Under the pieces are notes generated by a model that searched no databases, was not told the origin of the DNA, and worked only from the letters and a program-made list of their open reading frames with translations. From a bacterium (GTDB lineage Bacteria; CLD3; SB21): a stretch of DNA of 58,425 nucleotides. The translations under genes were made by a program, and so were the position numbers. Below are positions 15,623 through 23,418 of this stretch, piece after piece. The stretch covers positions 1-58,425 of the forward strand of contig JAIBAF010000017.1 of NCBI GenBank assembly GCA_019695335.1, written 5' to 3'. Position 1 is the first letter of the stretch; the number at the start of each line of letters is the position of its first letter.

Positions 15623-16612
15623 ATGAATACATTTGAATACGCCAAGCCGGAAACATTAAAAGATGTTTTTAATTTTTTAAACGATCCCGGAACAATGGTC
15701 AAAGGAAGCGGCATCGACCTTCTGGATATGATGAAGGAAGGTTTGATTGAACCCAAAAGGCTTGTTCATCTTCGTTCGTTGAAAGATTTGCATTTTGTAA
15801 ATGAAAATTCGGGTAGTATTTCCATCGGCCCTAATGTAACGTTGGATGAGTTATCGTCGCATGAGAAACTGAAGGGCAAGTATCAAGCTCTGGCGCAAGC
15901 GGCGGAAAGTGCTGCAACACCGCAGATCCGTAATGCGGCTACGCTTGGAGGCAATTTATGTCAACGTCCCCGCTGCTGGTATTTTCGAAGCCACGACTTT
16001 GATTGCAAACGTAAAGGCGGCAAAGCTTGTTTTGCGCTCGATGGTGAAAATCAATATCACGCCATTTTCGGTAACAATGGCGGCTGCGTCATTGTTCATC
16101 CCTCCGCTACGGCGACCGCATTGATGGCGCTGGGAGCTAAATTAAAAATCACATCGCCCAAAGGTGAAAAAGAAATTTTCATCGACGATTTTTTTATTAT
16201 GCCGGTCAAAGATATTTTTCATGAAAACGTTCTTGAAGCGAATGAAATTATCACCGCCGTCGTTATTCCGCCGACACCCGGAGGTTATGCCAGTTATTAT
16301 TATAAACAAAAAGAAAAACAGGCATTCGATTGGCCTGTCGCCGAAGTGGCTGTGGGTATGCAGATGAATGGTAAAACCTGCGTTGATTCACGGATTGTTC
16401 TCGGCGCCGCCGCACCGATACCGTGGCGTGCACCGAAAGCGGAGGATGTTTTAAAAAACCAAACCGTTACCCGCGAGCTTGCACGTAAAGCGGCTGAAGC
16501 GGCAATGATCGGCGCCGCACCTTTGTCTGATAATGCTTACAAAATTCCGATTTTTAAAGCAGTCATTACGAGAACAATCTGCCTTGCTGCGGGCATCAAT
16601 CCGTTTGAATGA
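15623..16612 (+). CDS. FAD-binding subunit with [4Fe-4S] loop (PaoB-like)
   Basis: A 329-residue CoxM-type flavoprotein: first FAD motif VKGSGIDLLDMM (about 26-37), second motif AATPQIRNAATLGGNLCQ (about 98-114), and a CO-dehydrogenase flavoprotein C-terminal domain (about 220-325). C113, C118, C128 and C136 form an insertion loop (CQRPRCWYFRSHDFDC) like that binding [4Fe-4S] in E. coli PaoB and related reductases. This gives a Mo, 2x[2Fe-2S], FAD, [4Fe-4S] enzyme. AAAGGTG precedes the ATG. Gene order here (small, lipoprotein, large, medium) differs from paoABC (small, medium, large). Confidence 0.92.
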   Translation: MNTFEYAKPETLKDVFNFLNDPGTMVKGSGIDLLDMMKEGLIEPKRLVHLRSLKDLHFVNENSGSISIGPNVTLDELSSHEKLKGKYQALAQAAESAATPQIRNAATLGGNLCQRPRCWYFRSHDFDCKRKGGKACFALDGENQYHAIFGNNGGCVIVHPSATATALMALGAKLKITSPKGEKEIFIDDFFIMPVKDIFHENVLEANEIITAVVIPPTPGGYASYYYKQKEKQAFDWPVAEVAVGMQMNGKTCVDSRIVLGAAAPIPWRAPKAEDVLKNQTVTRELARKAAEAAMIGAAPLSDNAYKIPIFKAVITRTICLAAGINPFE

Positions 16613-16622
16613 GGGGTGACTT

Positions 16623-16838
16623 ATGGCCTATAAATCGCAATGCCGCCATCTTCGTACGAAGATGAGTTATATTCCCGATCCTGATCAGGCGGAATCCTGG
16701 CGCAACGACGATTCAACCACGGCACAATATTGGTGTTTGTGTACGATGGGAGTTGCAGGACCCGACGGTCAACTTGTCGCGCCGGAAATGTGCCAGTCCG
16801 TACGTTCGTGCTTCGTAACGGTAGAACTGCCGGTATAG
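16623..16838 (+). CDS. Small five-cysteine protein ending the oxidoreductase operon
   Basis: A 71-residue protein starting 10 bp after the FAD-subunit stop with a good ribosome site (AGGGGTG). Cysteines fall at 7, 38, 40, 57 and 63 (CRHLRTK, YWCLCTMG, PEMCQS, RSCF); no signal peptide. The spacing is not that of a ferredoxin or rubredoxin. I do not recognise it. Position and ribosome site argue that it is real; it could be a maturation factor or a metal-binding accessory, especially as no XdhC/PaoD-type cofactor chaperone is in the window. Confidence 0.7.
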   Translation: MAYKSQCRHLRTKMSYIPDPDQAESWRNDDSTTAQYWCLCTMGVAGPDGQLVAPEMCQSVRSCFVTVELPV

Positions 16839-16929
16839 TTGTACGACTTTTTTGAGAATTGCTACGTTTGTATTGAGATATTGTCAAAAGAAATTCTAAA
16901 ATCGTAGTTCAATATTCGCTATCCAATCT

Positions 16930-17352
16930 TTATCGGCGGTCTTTTACAGGAATGACGAGCTTGAGTCCTGACCATATTTCGTCAACCGCACAAACCTTGA
17001 CATCGACCAAACCATTACGCAACGCAATATCACGGACGGTATTTTCATTGACGTCCGTAGGAATTTTGGAACTGCCTTTCGGCCAGGAAATCCATATCAT
17101 GCCGTTTTGAGCGATGGCATTTTTGAGGTCAGGCATTTCGATTTCGAGCTCGTCTTGCGATTGTGTAAAAAATTGAATGAAATCCAGACCGGATTTTATT
17201 TTTTTAAAGATCCGGACGTTCGCCGGCAAATCGCCTAAAGTGCTTGTATAGTTTTTCGGAGGATTGATCAAAGCAATCATAGAACCTTCTTTAATGCCGA
17301 GTTTTTTGATCAAAGGGGTTCCGGAATAACCTGCCGATTTTAAATTCTTCAT
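16930..17352 (-). CDS. DUF3052-family protein
   Basis: A 140-residue soluble protein: AGYSGTPLIKKLGIKEGSMIALINPP, then FIQFFTQSQDELEIEMPDLKNAIAQNGMIWISWPKGSSKIPTDVNENTVRDIALRNGLVDVKVCAVDEIWSGLKLVIP. The WxSWPK and GLVDxKVCAVDExWSGLKL blocks are typical of the DUF3052 family, whose function is unknown. It lies downstream of the WG-repeat gene on the same strand with a 56-bp gap. The 3' end faces the oxidoreductase operon. Confidence 0.85.
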   Translation of the reverse strand: MKNLKSAGYSGTPLIKKLGIKEGSMIALINPPKNYTSTLGDLPANVRIFKKIKSGLDFIQFFTQSQDELEIEMPDLKNAIAQNGMIWISWPKGSSKIPTDVNENTVRDIALRNGLVDVKVCAVDEIWSGLKLVIPVKDRR

Positions 17353-17408
17353 ACAATGAGTATAAGAATAAGAAAGCCATTTTCAAATAAATCATTTTAT
17401 GATTATTT

Positions 17409-18389
17409 CTACTTTTTCTTATACTTTTTACTATCAAAAATAATTTCAAAATTTCTGTTTATTAAAAGGCTATAATCTCCAATGTGAGCTATGGCAAACC
17501 CTTGATCATCAAACGGCAACATGCGTTCAATTTTTTTAGACAAAGGAGTTTTTTGAGTGATTTCTCCTTTCATATTCATCATGCACCATTCGCCTTTTAT
17601 TTTGGTTATTATTTCATTGTTATTCGGCACCAGCATTATCTGACTGCTGGGTTTGATTACCCAATCCCCTTTCTTATTAATGATTCCCCATTTTCCTTTT
17701 TTGGCTGGGGCATAATTTCCGTTAAATTGCTCAGCTTCATCGAACGAGCCATCAATTACTGTATTTCCGTGCTGATCAATATATTTCCAGGAAGAACCTT
17801 CAGAGGCCGGTGCCAAGCCATTACCAAAGCCCCATACAAAATCCCATTTAGCTTCAAGGGCTGTAGATCCATCGGTTTTTAAAAAACCCCATTTTTTGTT
17901 TTTTTTGAAAGCCAAAAAGCCTTCACTAAATGCTAGGGCCAATTGTTCTATACCGGCAAGTGTAAATCGAACCTTGGCGTCGTCGTCCAGAAAAACGTAT
18001 TGGCCCGATTTATCTTGTGCCCAGACTAATCCTTCTGATAAAATTCCAATTTCCTTGTAAATAGGTTGTTGTATCCATTGGCCATTTTCGCCAATTCGTC
18101 CCCATAGCTTTTTGTTTTTTGCAAAAGCCCAGTTCTTGGTGAATTGCCGAACATCATCGAATTGGGCTTTAATTTTCCAATTGCCACTACAATCGATATA
18201 TCCCCACAGCAGGTCACTAGCGTCTTCAAATTCAGGTTTTAATATTCCCGCTGGAATTAATTCAGTATCAGTGCCAAAAATAGATTCGAATTCAGGCTGA
18301 ATAACAATTTCTCCGAGAGAATTGACTGCTCCTTTGCGCGGACTTCCTTCATCAACAAAATTCAATACGTAAAGTTTGTTAGTATCCAT
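17409..18389 (-). CDS. WG-repeat protein
   Basis: A 326-residue protein from the ATG at 18389, with AAGGA upstream; a TTG at 18419 is in frame but lacks a site. At least five WG (KWG/WGYID/WGFLKTDG/WGIINKKGDW) beta-hairpin repeats cover most of the length, with the recurring pattern G-hydrophobic-I-x-x-x-G. WG-repeat proteins likely act in protein-protein binding; no enzyme motif is visible. No signal peptide, so probably cytoplasmic. Confidence 0.88.
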   Translation of the reverse strand: MDTNKLYVLNFVDEGSPRKGAVNSLGEIVIQPEFESIFGTDTELIPAGILKPEFEDASDLLWGYIDCSGNWKIKAQFDDVRQFTKNWAFAKNKKLWGRIGENGQWIQQPIYKEIGILSEGLVWAQDKSGQYVFLDDDAKVRFTLAGIEQLALAFSEGFLAFKKNKKWGFLKTDGSTALEAKWDFVWGFGNGLAPASEGSSWKYIDQHGNTVIDGSFDEAEQFNGNYAPAKKGKWGIINKKGDWVIKPSSQIMLVPNNNEIITKIKGEWCMMNMKGEITQKTPLSKKIERMLPFDDQGFAIAHIGDYSLLINRNFEIIFDSKKYKKK

Positions 18390-18629
18390 TGAAATGATCC
18401 TTTTAGAATTTTTGTCCAAACAACTTGAAAGATTTAATTAAATCTTAATTAAATCAGCCGTTGTTTTCATCTACATGAAAGTGTGGGTTCTTTGTTGATA
18501 GGAAAAGTCAGGGCTACGGGTAGAGTATTTATCTAAATAAAATTTAGTATAGACAAGGCTGATGGCATTGGAAGATTATTTCTGAAATTATAGTCTATTT
18601 TTTATAAGCGCTATTGATTGGGAGTGCGT

Positions 18630-19016
18630 TCAAACTACTAAAGCCTCAGCCTCAATTTCCACGACCATGTCGGGATTAATCAGTTTACTAATTTCGACCA
18701 TGCTGGTTGCTGGACGGATGTCTTTAAAAAATTCTCCGTGTGCTTTTCCTATTTTTTCCCAGTCGGCGATATTCGTAACGTACATACGGGTACGAACGAC
18801 GTCTTTTAAAGATGCACCGGCTTTTTTCAAGGCGGCTTCGATGTTTTTGATCGTCTGTACCGTTTGTGCGTAGGGATCGCCTTTGCCGACAATACTGCCG
18901 TCAGCTGCCGTAGCCGTGGTGCCGGAAACATGAATGATATTACCAACTTTGACTGCACGTGAATAGCCGACGACAGGTTCCCAAGGCGTCCCGCTAGAGA
19001 AATTTTCCCGTTTCAT
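18630..19016 (-). CDS. RidA/YjgF-family enamine/imine deaminase-like protein
   Basis: A 128-residue RidA-fold protein starting at ATG 19016, which follows AGGAGG closely. Family blocks: [24 protein letters not shown] near the N-terminus, [38 protein letters not shown] in the middle and [23 protein letters not shown] at the end. The Arg of VRTRMYVT is the usual active-site Arg. RidA hydrolyses reactive enamines formed by PLP enzymes; this paralogue belongs to the wider family and its substrate is uncertain. The gene is 9 bp downstream of the DUF1761 gene. Confidence 0.92.
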   Translation of the reverse strand: MKRENFSSGTPWEPVVGYSRAVKVGNIIHVSGTTATAADGSIVGKGDPYAQTVQTIKNIEAALKKAGASLKDVVRTRMYVTNIADWEKIGKAHGEFFKDIRPATSMVEISKLINPDMVVEIEAEALVV

Positions 19017-19025
19017 CAAGCCTCC

Positions 19026-19436
19026 TTATTTCCAAATAGTAAGAATAACGCTAACAACTAAAATTCCAACGAGCGAATGCCCCGCATTGATCAGTGTCAA
19101 TTTAAGCGGACGGCTCTCAAAAGCATCGTGCATCGCAATCGTGGAAACGACAAAGGCAATACCGGTAAAAAATCCGATCGACAATGCATCCATAATTGAC
19201 GTTGCTTGCACTGCAGAAAGAATACATGCCATTCCGTACGACACAACTAAAGACGTAGCCAGCGCGATAACGTAAGGACCGGCTCCGGCGCCTTTTTTGA
19301 CGTCATCTTCCGTGAAACCGGTGGCGGCCATCCACGGTTTGGCGAAAAGCAACGGCGAATACCATAATCCACCGATCAGAAAATTAATAACGGCCGCAAC
19401 AACGGCTGTAACGTGATTAATGTGTATTTCAGTCAT
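19026..19436 (-). CDS. DUF1761 membrane protein
   Basis: A 136-residue protein with about four transmembrane helices (near 8-28, 53-75, 80-103, 113-134). INFLIGGLWYSPLLFAKPWM and the MHDAFESRPLKLTLINAGHSL block are the DUF1761 signature. Function unknown. GAGGAGG precedes the ATG. It is probably co-transcribed with the RidA gene. Confidence 0.88.
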   Translation of the reverse strand: MTEIHINHVTAVVAAVINFLIGGLWYSPLLFAKPWMAATGFTEDDVKKGAGAGPYVIALATSLVVSYGMACILSAVQATSIMDALSIGFFTGIAFVVSTIAMHDAFESRPLKLTLINAGHSLVGILVVSVILTIWK

Positions 19437-19497
19437 AAAAAAATCCTCCTCATAAAATGATTTAATTTGCTTCAGTTTCGAATTAAATTTATACTTT

Positions 19498-19953
19498 TTA
19501 AGTGCGTTTATACCGACCCATCACTTGAGCTTCCGCGAGGATATGACTTTGCATCGCATTGAGTAAATCGGCTTTGGTCATGCCGGGTTCGTGATCCAGC
19601 ATCCTATCCAGAGCGTAAAGTTTGAAATAATAACGATGCGTACCTCCCGGTGGACACGGACCGTCATAGCCTACAGTATGGGAATCGTTGATGCCTTGTC
19701 TCGCGCCGCCGGCGATAATTTCCTGCGTTGGAATATGCTCGGGCAAAGCATGAATATTTGCCGGGAGATTGAACAGTACCCAATGAACCCACGTTCCTCG
19801 GGGCGCATCGGGATCATCGCAAATAAGAGCAAAACTTTCGGTTGTAGGCGGAGCACCTTCCCAGATTAATGGCGGTGAAAAATTGGATCCATCACAGGTA
19901 TATTTTGGCGGAATCAAATCACCTTCCGAAAAGGCAGTGCTTGCGATAACCAT
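19498..19953 (-). CDS. PEBP/YbhB-type (Raf-kinase-inhibitor-like) protein
   Basis: A 151-residue protein from ATG 19953, preceded by AGGAGA; the longer frame to 20097 lies upstream of the promoter. Hallmarks: FSPPLIWEGAPPTTESFALICDDPDAPRGTWVHWVLFNLP and YDGPCPPGGTHRYYFKLYALD, including the ligand-pocket DPDAP and PCPPxGxHRY motifs. Bacterial PEBP proteins bind phosphate-bearing ligands; their role is unclear. It is transcribed divergently from the LytS-like kinase. Confidence 0.93.
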   Translation of the reverse strand: MVIASTAFSEGDLIPPKYTCDGSNFSPPLIWEGAPPTTESFALICDDPDAPRGTWVHWVLFNLPANIHALPEHIPTQEIIAGGARQGINDSHTVGYDGPCPPGGTHRYYFKLYALDRMLDHEPGMTKADLLNAMQSHILAEAQVMGRYKRT

Positions 19954-20012
19954 GATATCTTCTCCTAAAATTGATATGGAATTATAAGGAGAAAACGAGA
20001 AAGGGTGAGCCC

Positions 20013-20041
20013 AATATAATAGACGAAAAGATATTTCGCAA
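20013..20041 (-). promoter_or_regulatory. PEBP gene promoter
   Basis: On the minus strand TTGCGA (20041-20036), 17-nt spacer, TATATT (20018-20013). Just upstream is the palindrome ACAATT-A-AATTGT (20054-20066), a possible operator in this divergent region. Confidence 0.65.
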
Positions 20042-20106
20042 AAGACTTTTGGAACAATTAAATTGTTTGAGCGTTGTTGAGTTATGACTTTATTCAATTC
20101 TCATCT

Positions 20107-21180
20107 ATGATTTTGCGGTTAGAAAATATCGCCAAGAGAATGGCGGTTTTATTCGGTGTGTGGACGTTTGTCGGATTGTTTTTTGCCAGTCAGAATTATT
20201 TGATGTATTCATACCGGCAACCGATTCATTGGAGCGATTCGCTGATGTACGCATTGCCGGAATGGTATACCTGGGGATTGCTGTCACCGGTAATTCTGGC
20301 GCTTGGCCGTCGCTTTCCAATTCAATCCGGTCTGCTTCGCCGGCTTCCTATCCATCTACTTGCTTGTGCTGGTTTGGCCGTATTACACCTGACAGTGTAT
20401 TCATTAGTTAATATCCTGTTACGTTCCGAATATTCGACGGCCGCTTATATCAAGGCCATTCAATCGACGTTGATTTTTAAATTTCATTGGAATGTTCTTG
20501 CCTATTGGGTAATACTCGGCGTTCAACAAGGCGTGAATTTTTACAAAAGTTACCGTGAAAGCGAACTTCGCTCGGCGCAATTGCAATCGCAGTTGGTGCA
20601 GGCACAGTTGCAAGCCTTGAAAACGCAACTCAACCCTCATTTTCTATTCAATACTTTGCATGCGATCACAGCGCTGATTCATACGAAACCCGATGAAGCG
20701 GAAAGAATGATTGCACAATTAAGCGATCTGTTGCGGCTGTCGTTGGATTATGTGGGTGTACAGGAAGTGGCGTTATTTCAGGAAATGGAATTTTTGAACA
20801 AGTATCTTGAAATCGAAAAAACGAGGCTCGGTGATCGGCTGCAAATTGTTACGGCTATTCAAACGGATACGTTGCAAGCGCGTGTGCCCAATCTGCTGCT
20901 TCAGCCCATTGTGGAAAATGCGATCCGCCACGGTATTGCGCCATTTACGAGAGCAGGCATATTGGAAATTAGTTCGTTCCTGGAAAATGATCGGTTGAAT
21001 CTCGTCATCAGGGACAACGGTGGCGGCCTCAACGGGAAAAAACCGACGGAGGGCATTGGTCTTTCGAATACACGGTCAAGATTGAAGCAATTATACGGTA
21101 CTCAGCAAACTTTTGAGTTAAAGTCTAATGAATCGGGCGGGGTTACGGTGACTATTACAATTCCATTTAATTCTATCTAA
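20107..21180 (+). CDS. LytS-type (HisKA_7TM-less, PF06580) sensor histidine kinase
   Basis: A 357-residue protein from ATG 20107. Four transmembrane segments (about 13-30, 55-72, 85-110, 125-148), then a coiled region (SQLVQAQLQALKTQ) and the His_kinase domain LNPHFLFNTLHAI with the phospho-acceptor H178. The ATPase part has N-box ENAIRHG and G-box DNGGGLNG / GIGLSNTRSRL. It is 4 bp from the LytTR regulator gene and surely its partner. No extracellular ligand domain is present, so the signal is probably membrane-borne. The stimulus is unknown. Confidence 0.92.
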   Translation: MILRLENIAKRMAVLFGVWTFVGLFFASQNYLMYSYRQPIHWSDSLMYALPEWYTWGLLSPVILALGRRFPIQSGLLRRLPIHLLACAGLAVLHLTVYSLVNILLRSEYSTAAYIKAIQSTLIFKFHWNVLAYWVILGVQQGVNFYKSYRESELRSAQLQSQLVQAQLQALKTQLNPHFLFNTLHAITALIHTKPDEAERMIAQLSDLLRLSLDYVGVQEVALFQEMEFLNKYLEIEKTRLGDRLQIVTAIQTDTLQARVPNLLLQPIVENAIRHGIAPFTRAGILEISSFLENDRLNLVIRDNGGGLNGKKPTEGIGLSNTRSRLKQLYGTQQTFELKSNESGGVTVTITIPFNSI

Positions 21181-21184
21181 AATT

Positions 21185-21934
21185 ATGAAAATCCGAACTC
21201 TCATTGTCGACGACGAACCGCTTGCGCGCGAGCGATTGCGGCAATTGCTGTCCAAGGAAGTGGATATGGAAATAATCGGCGAGTGTGCCGATGGCGACAG
21301 TGCCATACGTGCGATCCGGAAGATGACACCTGATCTGGTTTTTCTGGACGTCCAAATGCCGGGGCGCGATGGTTTTGCAGTTTTGGAAGCATTGGACAAA
21401 TTGCCTGCGGTGGTTTTTGTTACGGCTTACGATCATCACGCGTTGAAAGCATTTGAATTCCACGCGCTTGATTATTTACTCAAACCATTTGACAGGAAAC
21501 GATTTTTAAAAACGCTCGACCATGTCAGGCCAATGCTTAAACAACCTGAAACCCTTCGCCGGCAATTACTACAAATGCTTCAACAGCGGGATAAAGAATT
21601 TTCTGATAGAATAGTCATAAAAGCGTCAGGAAAAATTTATTTCTTAAAGACGGGCGACATCGAATGGATCGAAGCCTCAGGTAATTACGTGATCGTGCAT
21701 TCCGGGGGAGAACAGCATCTGGTGCGGGAAACAATGAATGCGATGGAAAAAAAATTGAATCCCGAGAAGATCATACGTATTCACCGGTCGCACATGGTCA
21801 ATCTTGAAAAGATCAAAGAATTGAACAGTATGTTTAACGGGGAGTACACCGTAATTTTAAAAAGCGGAACCCGGCTGACGCTCAGCAAGACGTATAAAGA
21901 TACTTTACCCGAAAACCTGCGGGAATATCTGTAA
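21185..21934 (+). CDS. LytTR-family response regulator
   Basis: A 249-residue protein: receiver domain (about 1-120) with phospho-acceptor D55 (LVFLDVQMPG), acidic pocket D9/D10, switch Thr in FVTAYD and Lys in LLKPFD; C-terminal LytTR DNA-binding domain (about 140-245) with WIEASGNYVIVHSGG, IRIHRSHMVNLEKIKEL and LKSGTRLTLSKTYKDTL. Activated by the upstream kinase. LytTR regulators often control extracellular or envelope genes; no target site pair was recognised by eye. Confidence 0.94.
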   Translation: MKIRTLIVDDEPLARERLRQLLSKEVDMEIIGECADGDSAIRAIRKMTPDLVFLDVQMPGRDGFAVLEALDKLPAVVFVTAYDHHALKAFEFHALDYLLKPFDRKRFLKTLDHVRPMLKQPETLRRQLLQMLQQRDKEFSDRIVIKASGKIYFLKTGDIEWIEASGNYVIVHSGGEQHLVRETMNAMEKKLNPEKIIRIHRSHMVNLEKIKELNSMFNGEYTVILKSGTRLTLSKTYKDTLPENLREYL

Positions 21935-21937
21935 AAT

Positions 21938-21976
21938 AGCGCACCGCTTTCACATCAATGAAAGCGGTGCGTTTCT
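21938..21976. terminator. Bidirectional terminator between LytTR and arsM genes
   Basis: A 13-bp perfect stem, 21940-21952 (CGCACCGCTTTCA) with 21959-21971, and a 6-nt loop. It follows the regulator stop by 5 bp and the convergent arsM stop by 12 bp. T tracts are short on both sides. Confidence 0.85.
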
Positions 21977-21983
21977 CAAGGCG

Positions 21984-22868
21984 CTATTTGTCGGCGTAAA
22001 CCGTAATACTCAAAATAGACGACTCGGAGTTTTTGTAGTCGATTAATTCCTTGTCGGAAAGAAATTGCGATAAAATTTCATCCGGAATGATGATTTTCTT
22101 CTCTTTGACCACGCTGACATTTTTGAATCCCTGCTCGTGAACGATTCCAAGATATTCACCCATTTGTAAAGCTCCTGCGACGCAACCGGCATACATTTCT
22201 GCCGCGTTTTGAAGACGTTTGGGTAATTGGCCTTTCAATACGATATCGGAAACCGTGAAATGCGCGCCGGGTTTTAGAACGCGGTGAATTTCAGAGAAAG
22301 CTTTGCGTTTGTCAGGAACAAGATTGAGTACACAGTTACTGATGACAACGTCGATGGTTCCTGATTCGACCGGTAATTTTTCAATGTCGCCATGGCGGAA
22401 TTCAACGTTGGAATAGCCTAATTTTTTGACGTTGATATTTGCGCGATCGATCATCGCGTCCGTCATATCCACACCGATAACGCGTCCGTTTTCGCCAACC
22501 AATGATCGCGCAACGAAAGCGTCATTACCTGCTCCGGATCCCAGATCCAACACCGTATTATTTTTGCTGATTTTTGCAAATTGCGTCGGAATACCGCAGC
22601 CCAAACCCAGGTCAGCATCCGGATTATATCCTTCAACGGCGGCATATTCATCGCTCATGATCGTGAAATCGGTTCCACAGCTACCGGTACCGCCGCAACA
22701 AGAGGATTGATTATATGTTTTGGATTGGAGAGCAATTTGTCCGTATTTTTCCTTGACCATTTTTTTGATCGATTCCGACGATGAATCAGAAACTGTTGCT
22801 GTTTTTTCATCCGAGCAGCAATCGGAGTCGCAGCATCCGGAAGTTTTATTTTTAGTAGAAGGTTCCAT
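21984..22868 (-). CDS. arsM: Arsenite S-adenosylmethionine methyltransferase
   Basis: A 294-residue methyltransferase from ATG 22868, one base after the arsR stop, with AGGA upstream. The N-terminus is cysteine-rich (C12, C13, C17, C18; then C57, C58, C64). The class I SAM domain has DLGSGAGNDAF, and the ArsM cysteines are conserved: C57/C58 region, C179 in ISNCVLNL, C229 in YAGCVAGAL. These bind As(III) in characterised ArsM. The product methylates arsenite to mono-, di- and trimethyl species, some volatile. It is transcribed with the CxC-type ArsR. Confidence 0.94.
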   Translation of the reverse strand: MEPSTKNKTSGCCDSDCCSDEKTATVSDSSSESIKKMVKEKYGQIALQSKTYNQSSCCGGTGSCGTDFTIMSDEYAAVEGYNPDADLGLGCGIPTQFAKISKNNTVLDLGSGAGNDAFVARSLVGENGRVIGVDMTDAMIDRANINVKKLGYSNVEFRHGDIEKLPVESGTIDVVISNCVLNLVPDKRKAFSEIHRVLKPGAHFTVSDIVLKGQLPKRLQNAAEMYAGCVAGALQMGEYLGIVHEQGFKNVSVVKEKKIIIPDEILSQFLSDKELIDYKNSESSILSITVYADK

Positions 22869-22869
22869 T

Positions 22870-23226
22870 TTATTTTTCCTTTTTAATAGTAATGAGTTTA
22901 GTTGGCGGACAGCAGCTGTCAAAAACTTTAAATAATTTGTCGATTAATCCCGAAAGTTGAGCAATCGTATCCGGGTTGATGCAATAACTTGATTTCGGCC
23001 CTTCGATCTCACCCCGAACAAGCCCGACGCGTTTGAGTTCTTTTAAATGCTGCGAAACAGTTGACTGTGCTAATGGCAAATCGGAAACCAATTCACCGCA
23101 AATGCATACATTGTCTTCGGCCAATTTTTTCAGAATCGCAATTCGTGCGGGATGTGACAAGGCTTTGGCTAATTCAGCTAACTTAATTTCGTCTTTTTCA
23201 AATTCATGGGCTTTACTGATCGCCAT
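22870..23226 (-). CDS. arsR: ArsR-family arsenic-responsive repressor
   Basis: A 118-residue winged-helix repressor. C41-x-C43 (NVCICGELV) lies in the DNA-binding region as in As(III)-sensing ArsR proteins, with further C82 and C105-C106 that could complete a three-thiol site. The recognition helix is LPLAQSTVSQHLKELKRVGLV. AAAGGA precedes the ATG. Four TATCGT-type half-sites (23239-23272) overlap its promoter, indicating autoregulation. It leads the arsR-arsM operon; no arsenite pump or ArsC reductase gene is in the window. Confidence 0.93.
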   Translation of the reverse strand: MAISKAHEFEKDEIKLAELAKALSHPARIAILKKLAEDNVCICGELVSDLPLAQSTVSQHLKELKRVGLVRGEIEGPKSSYCINPDTIAQLSGLIDKLFKVFDSCCPPTKLITIKKEK

Positions 23227-23238
23227 AAACGGTTCCTT

Positions 23239-23291
23239 TATCGTTTATCGTAAATATACGATAATATATCGTACAAGTTTCATTCTGTCAA
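23239..23291 (-). promoter_or_regulatory. arsR promoter with four operator half-sites
   Basis: On the minus strand TTGACA (23291-23286), 17 nt, TATATT (23268-23263). The half-site TATCGT/ACGATA occurs at 23239-23244, 23246-23251, 23258-23263 (inverted) and 23267-23272. They overlap the -10 box and the start region, so bound ArsR would block polymerase. Confidence 0.8.
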
Positions 23292-23360
23292 GCAATTTTG
23301 TTTTTTTTAATTCTGCAAATGCCTGAATACCGTTGAAAAACAAAGTCTTAAATCGTAAGG

Positions 23361-23396
23361 AAAAAGAAAAAGCCATCTGAAAAACAGATGGCTTTT
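23361..23396 (-). terminator. Terminator of fatty-acid-hydroxylase-like gene
   Basis: The stem 23368-23379 (AAAAGCCATCTG) pairs with 23385-23396, 5-nt loop, followed leftward by a T-rich tract (complement of 23358-23367). It is 22 bp past the stop codon. Confidence 0.88.
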
Positions 23397-23418
23397 AACA
23401 TGGAATATTAAAATCGCT

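Noticed and set aside
19954-20097. 48-residue N-terminal extension of the PEBP protein
   Set aside because: It runs back through the promoter, and ATG 19953 has a strong AGGAGA site.
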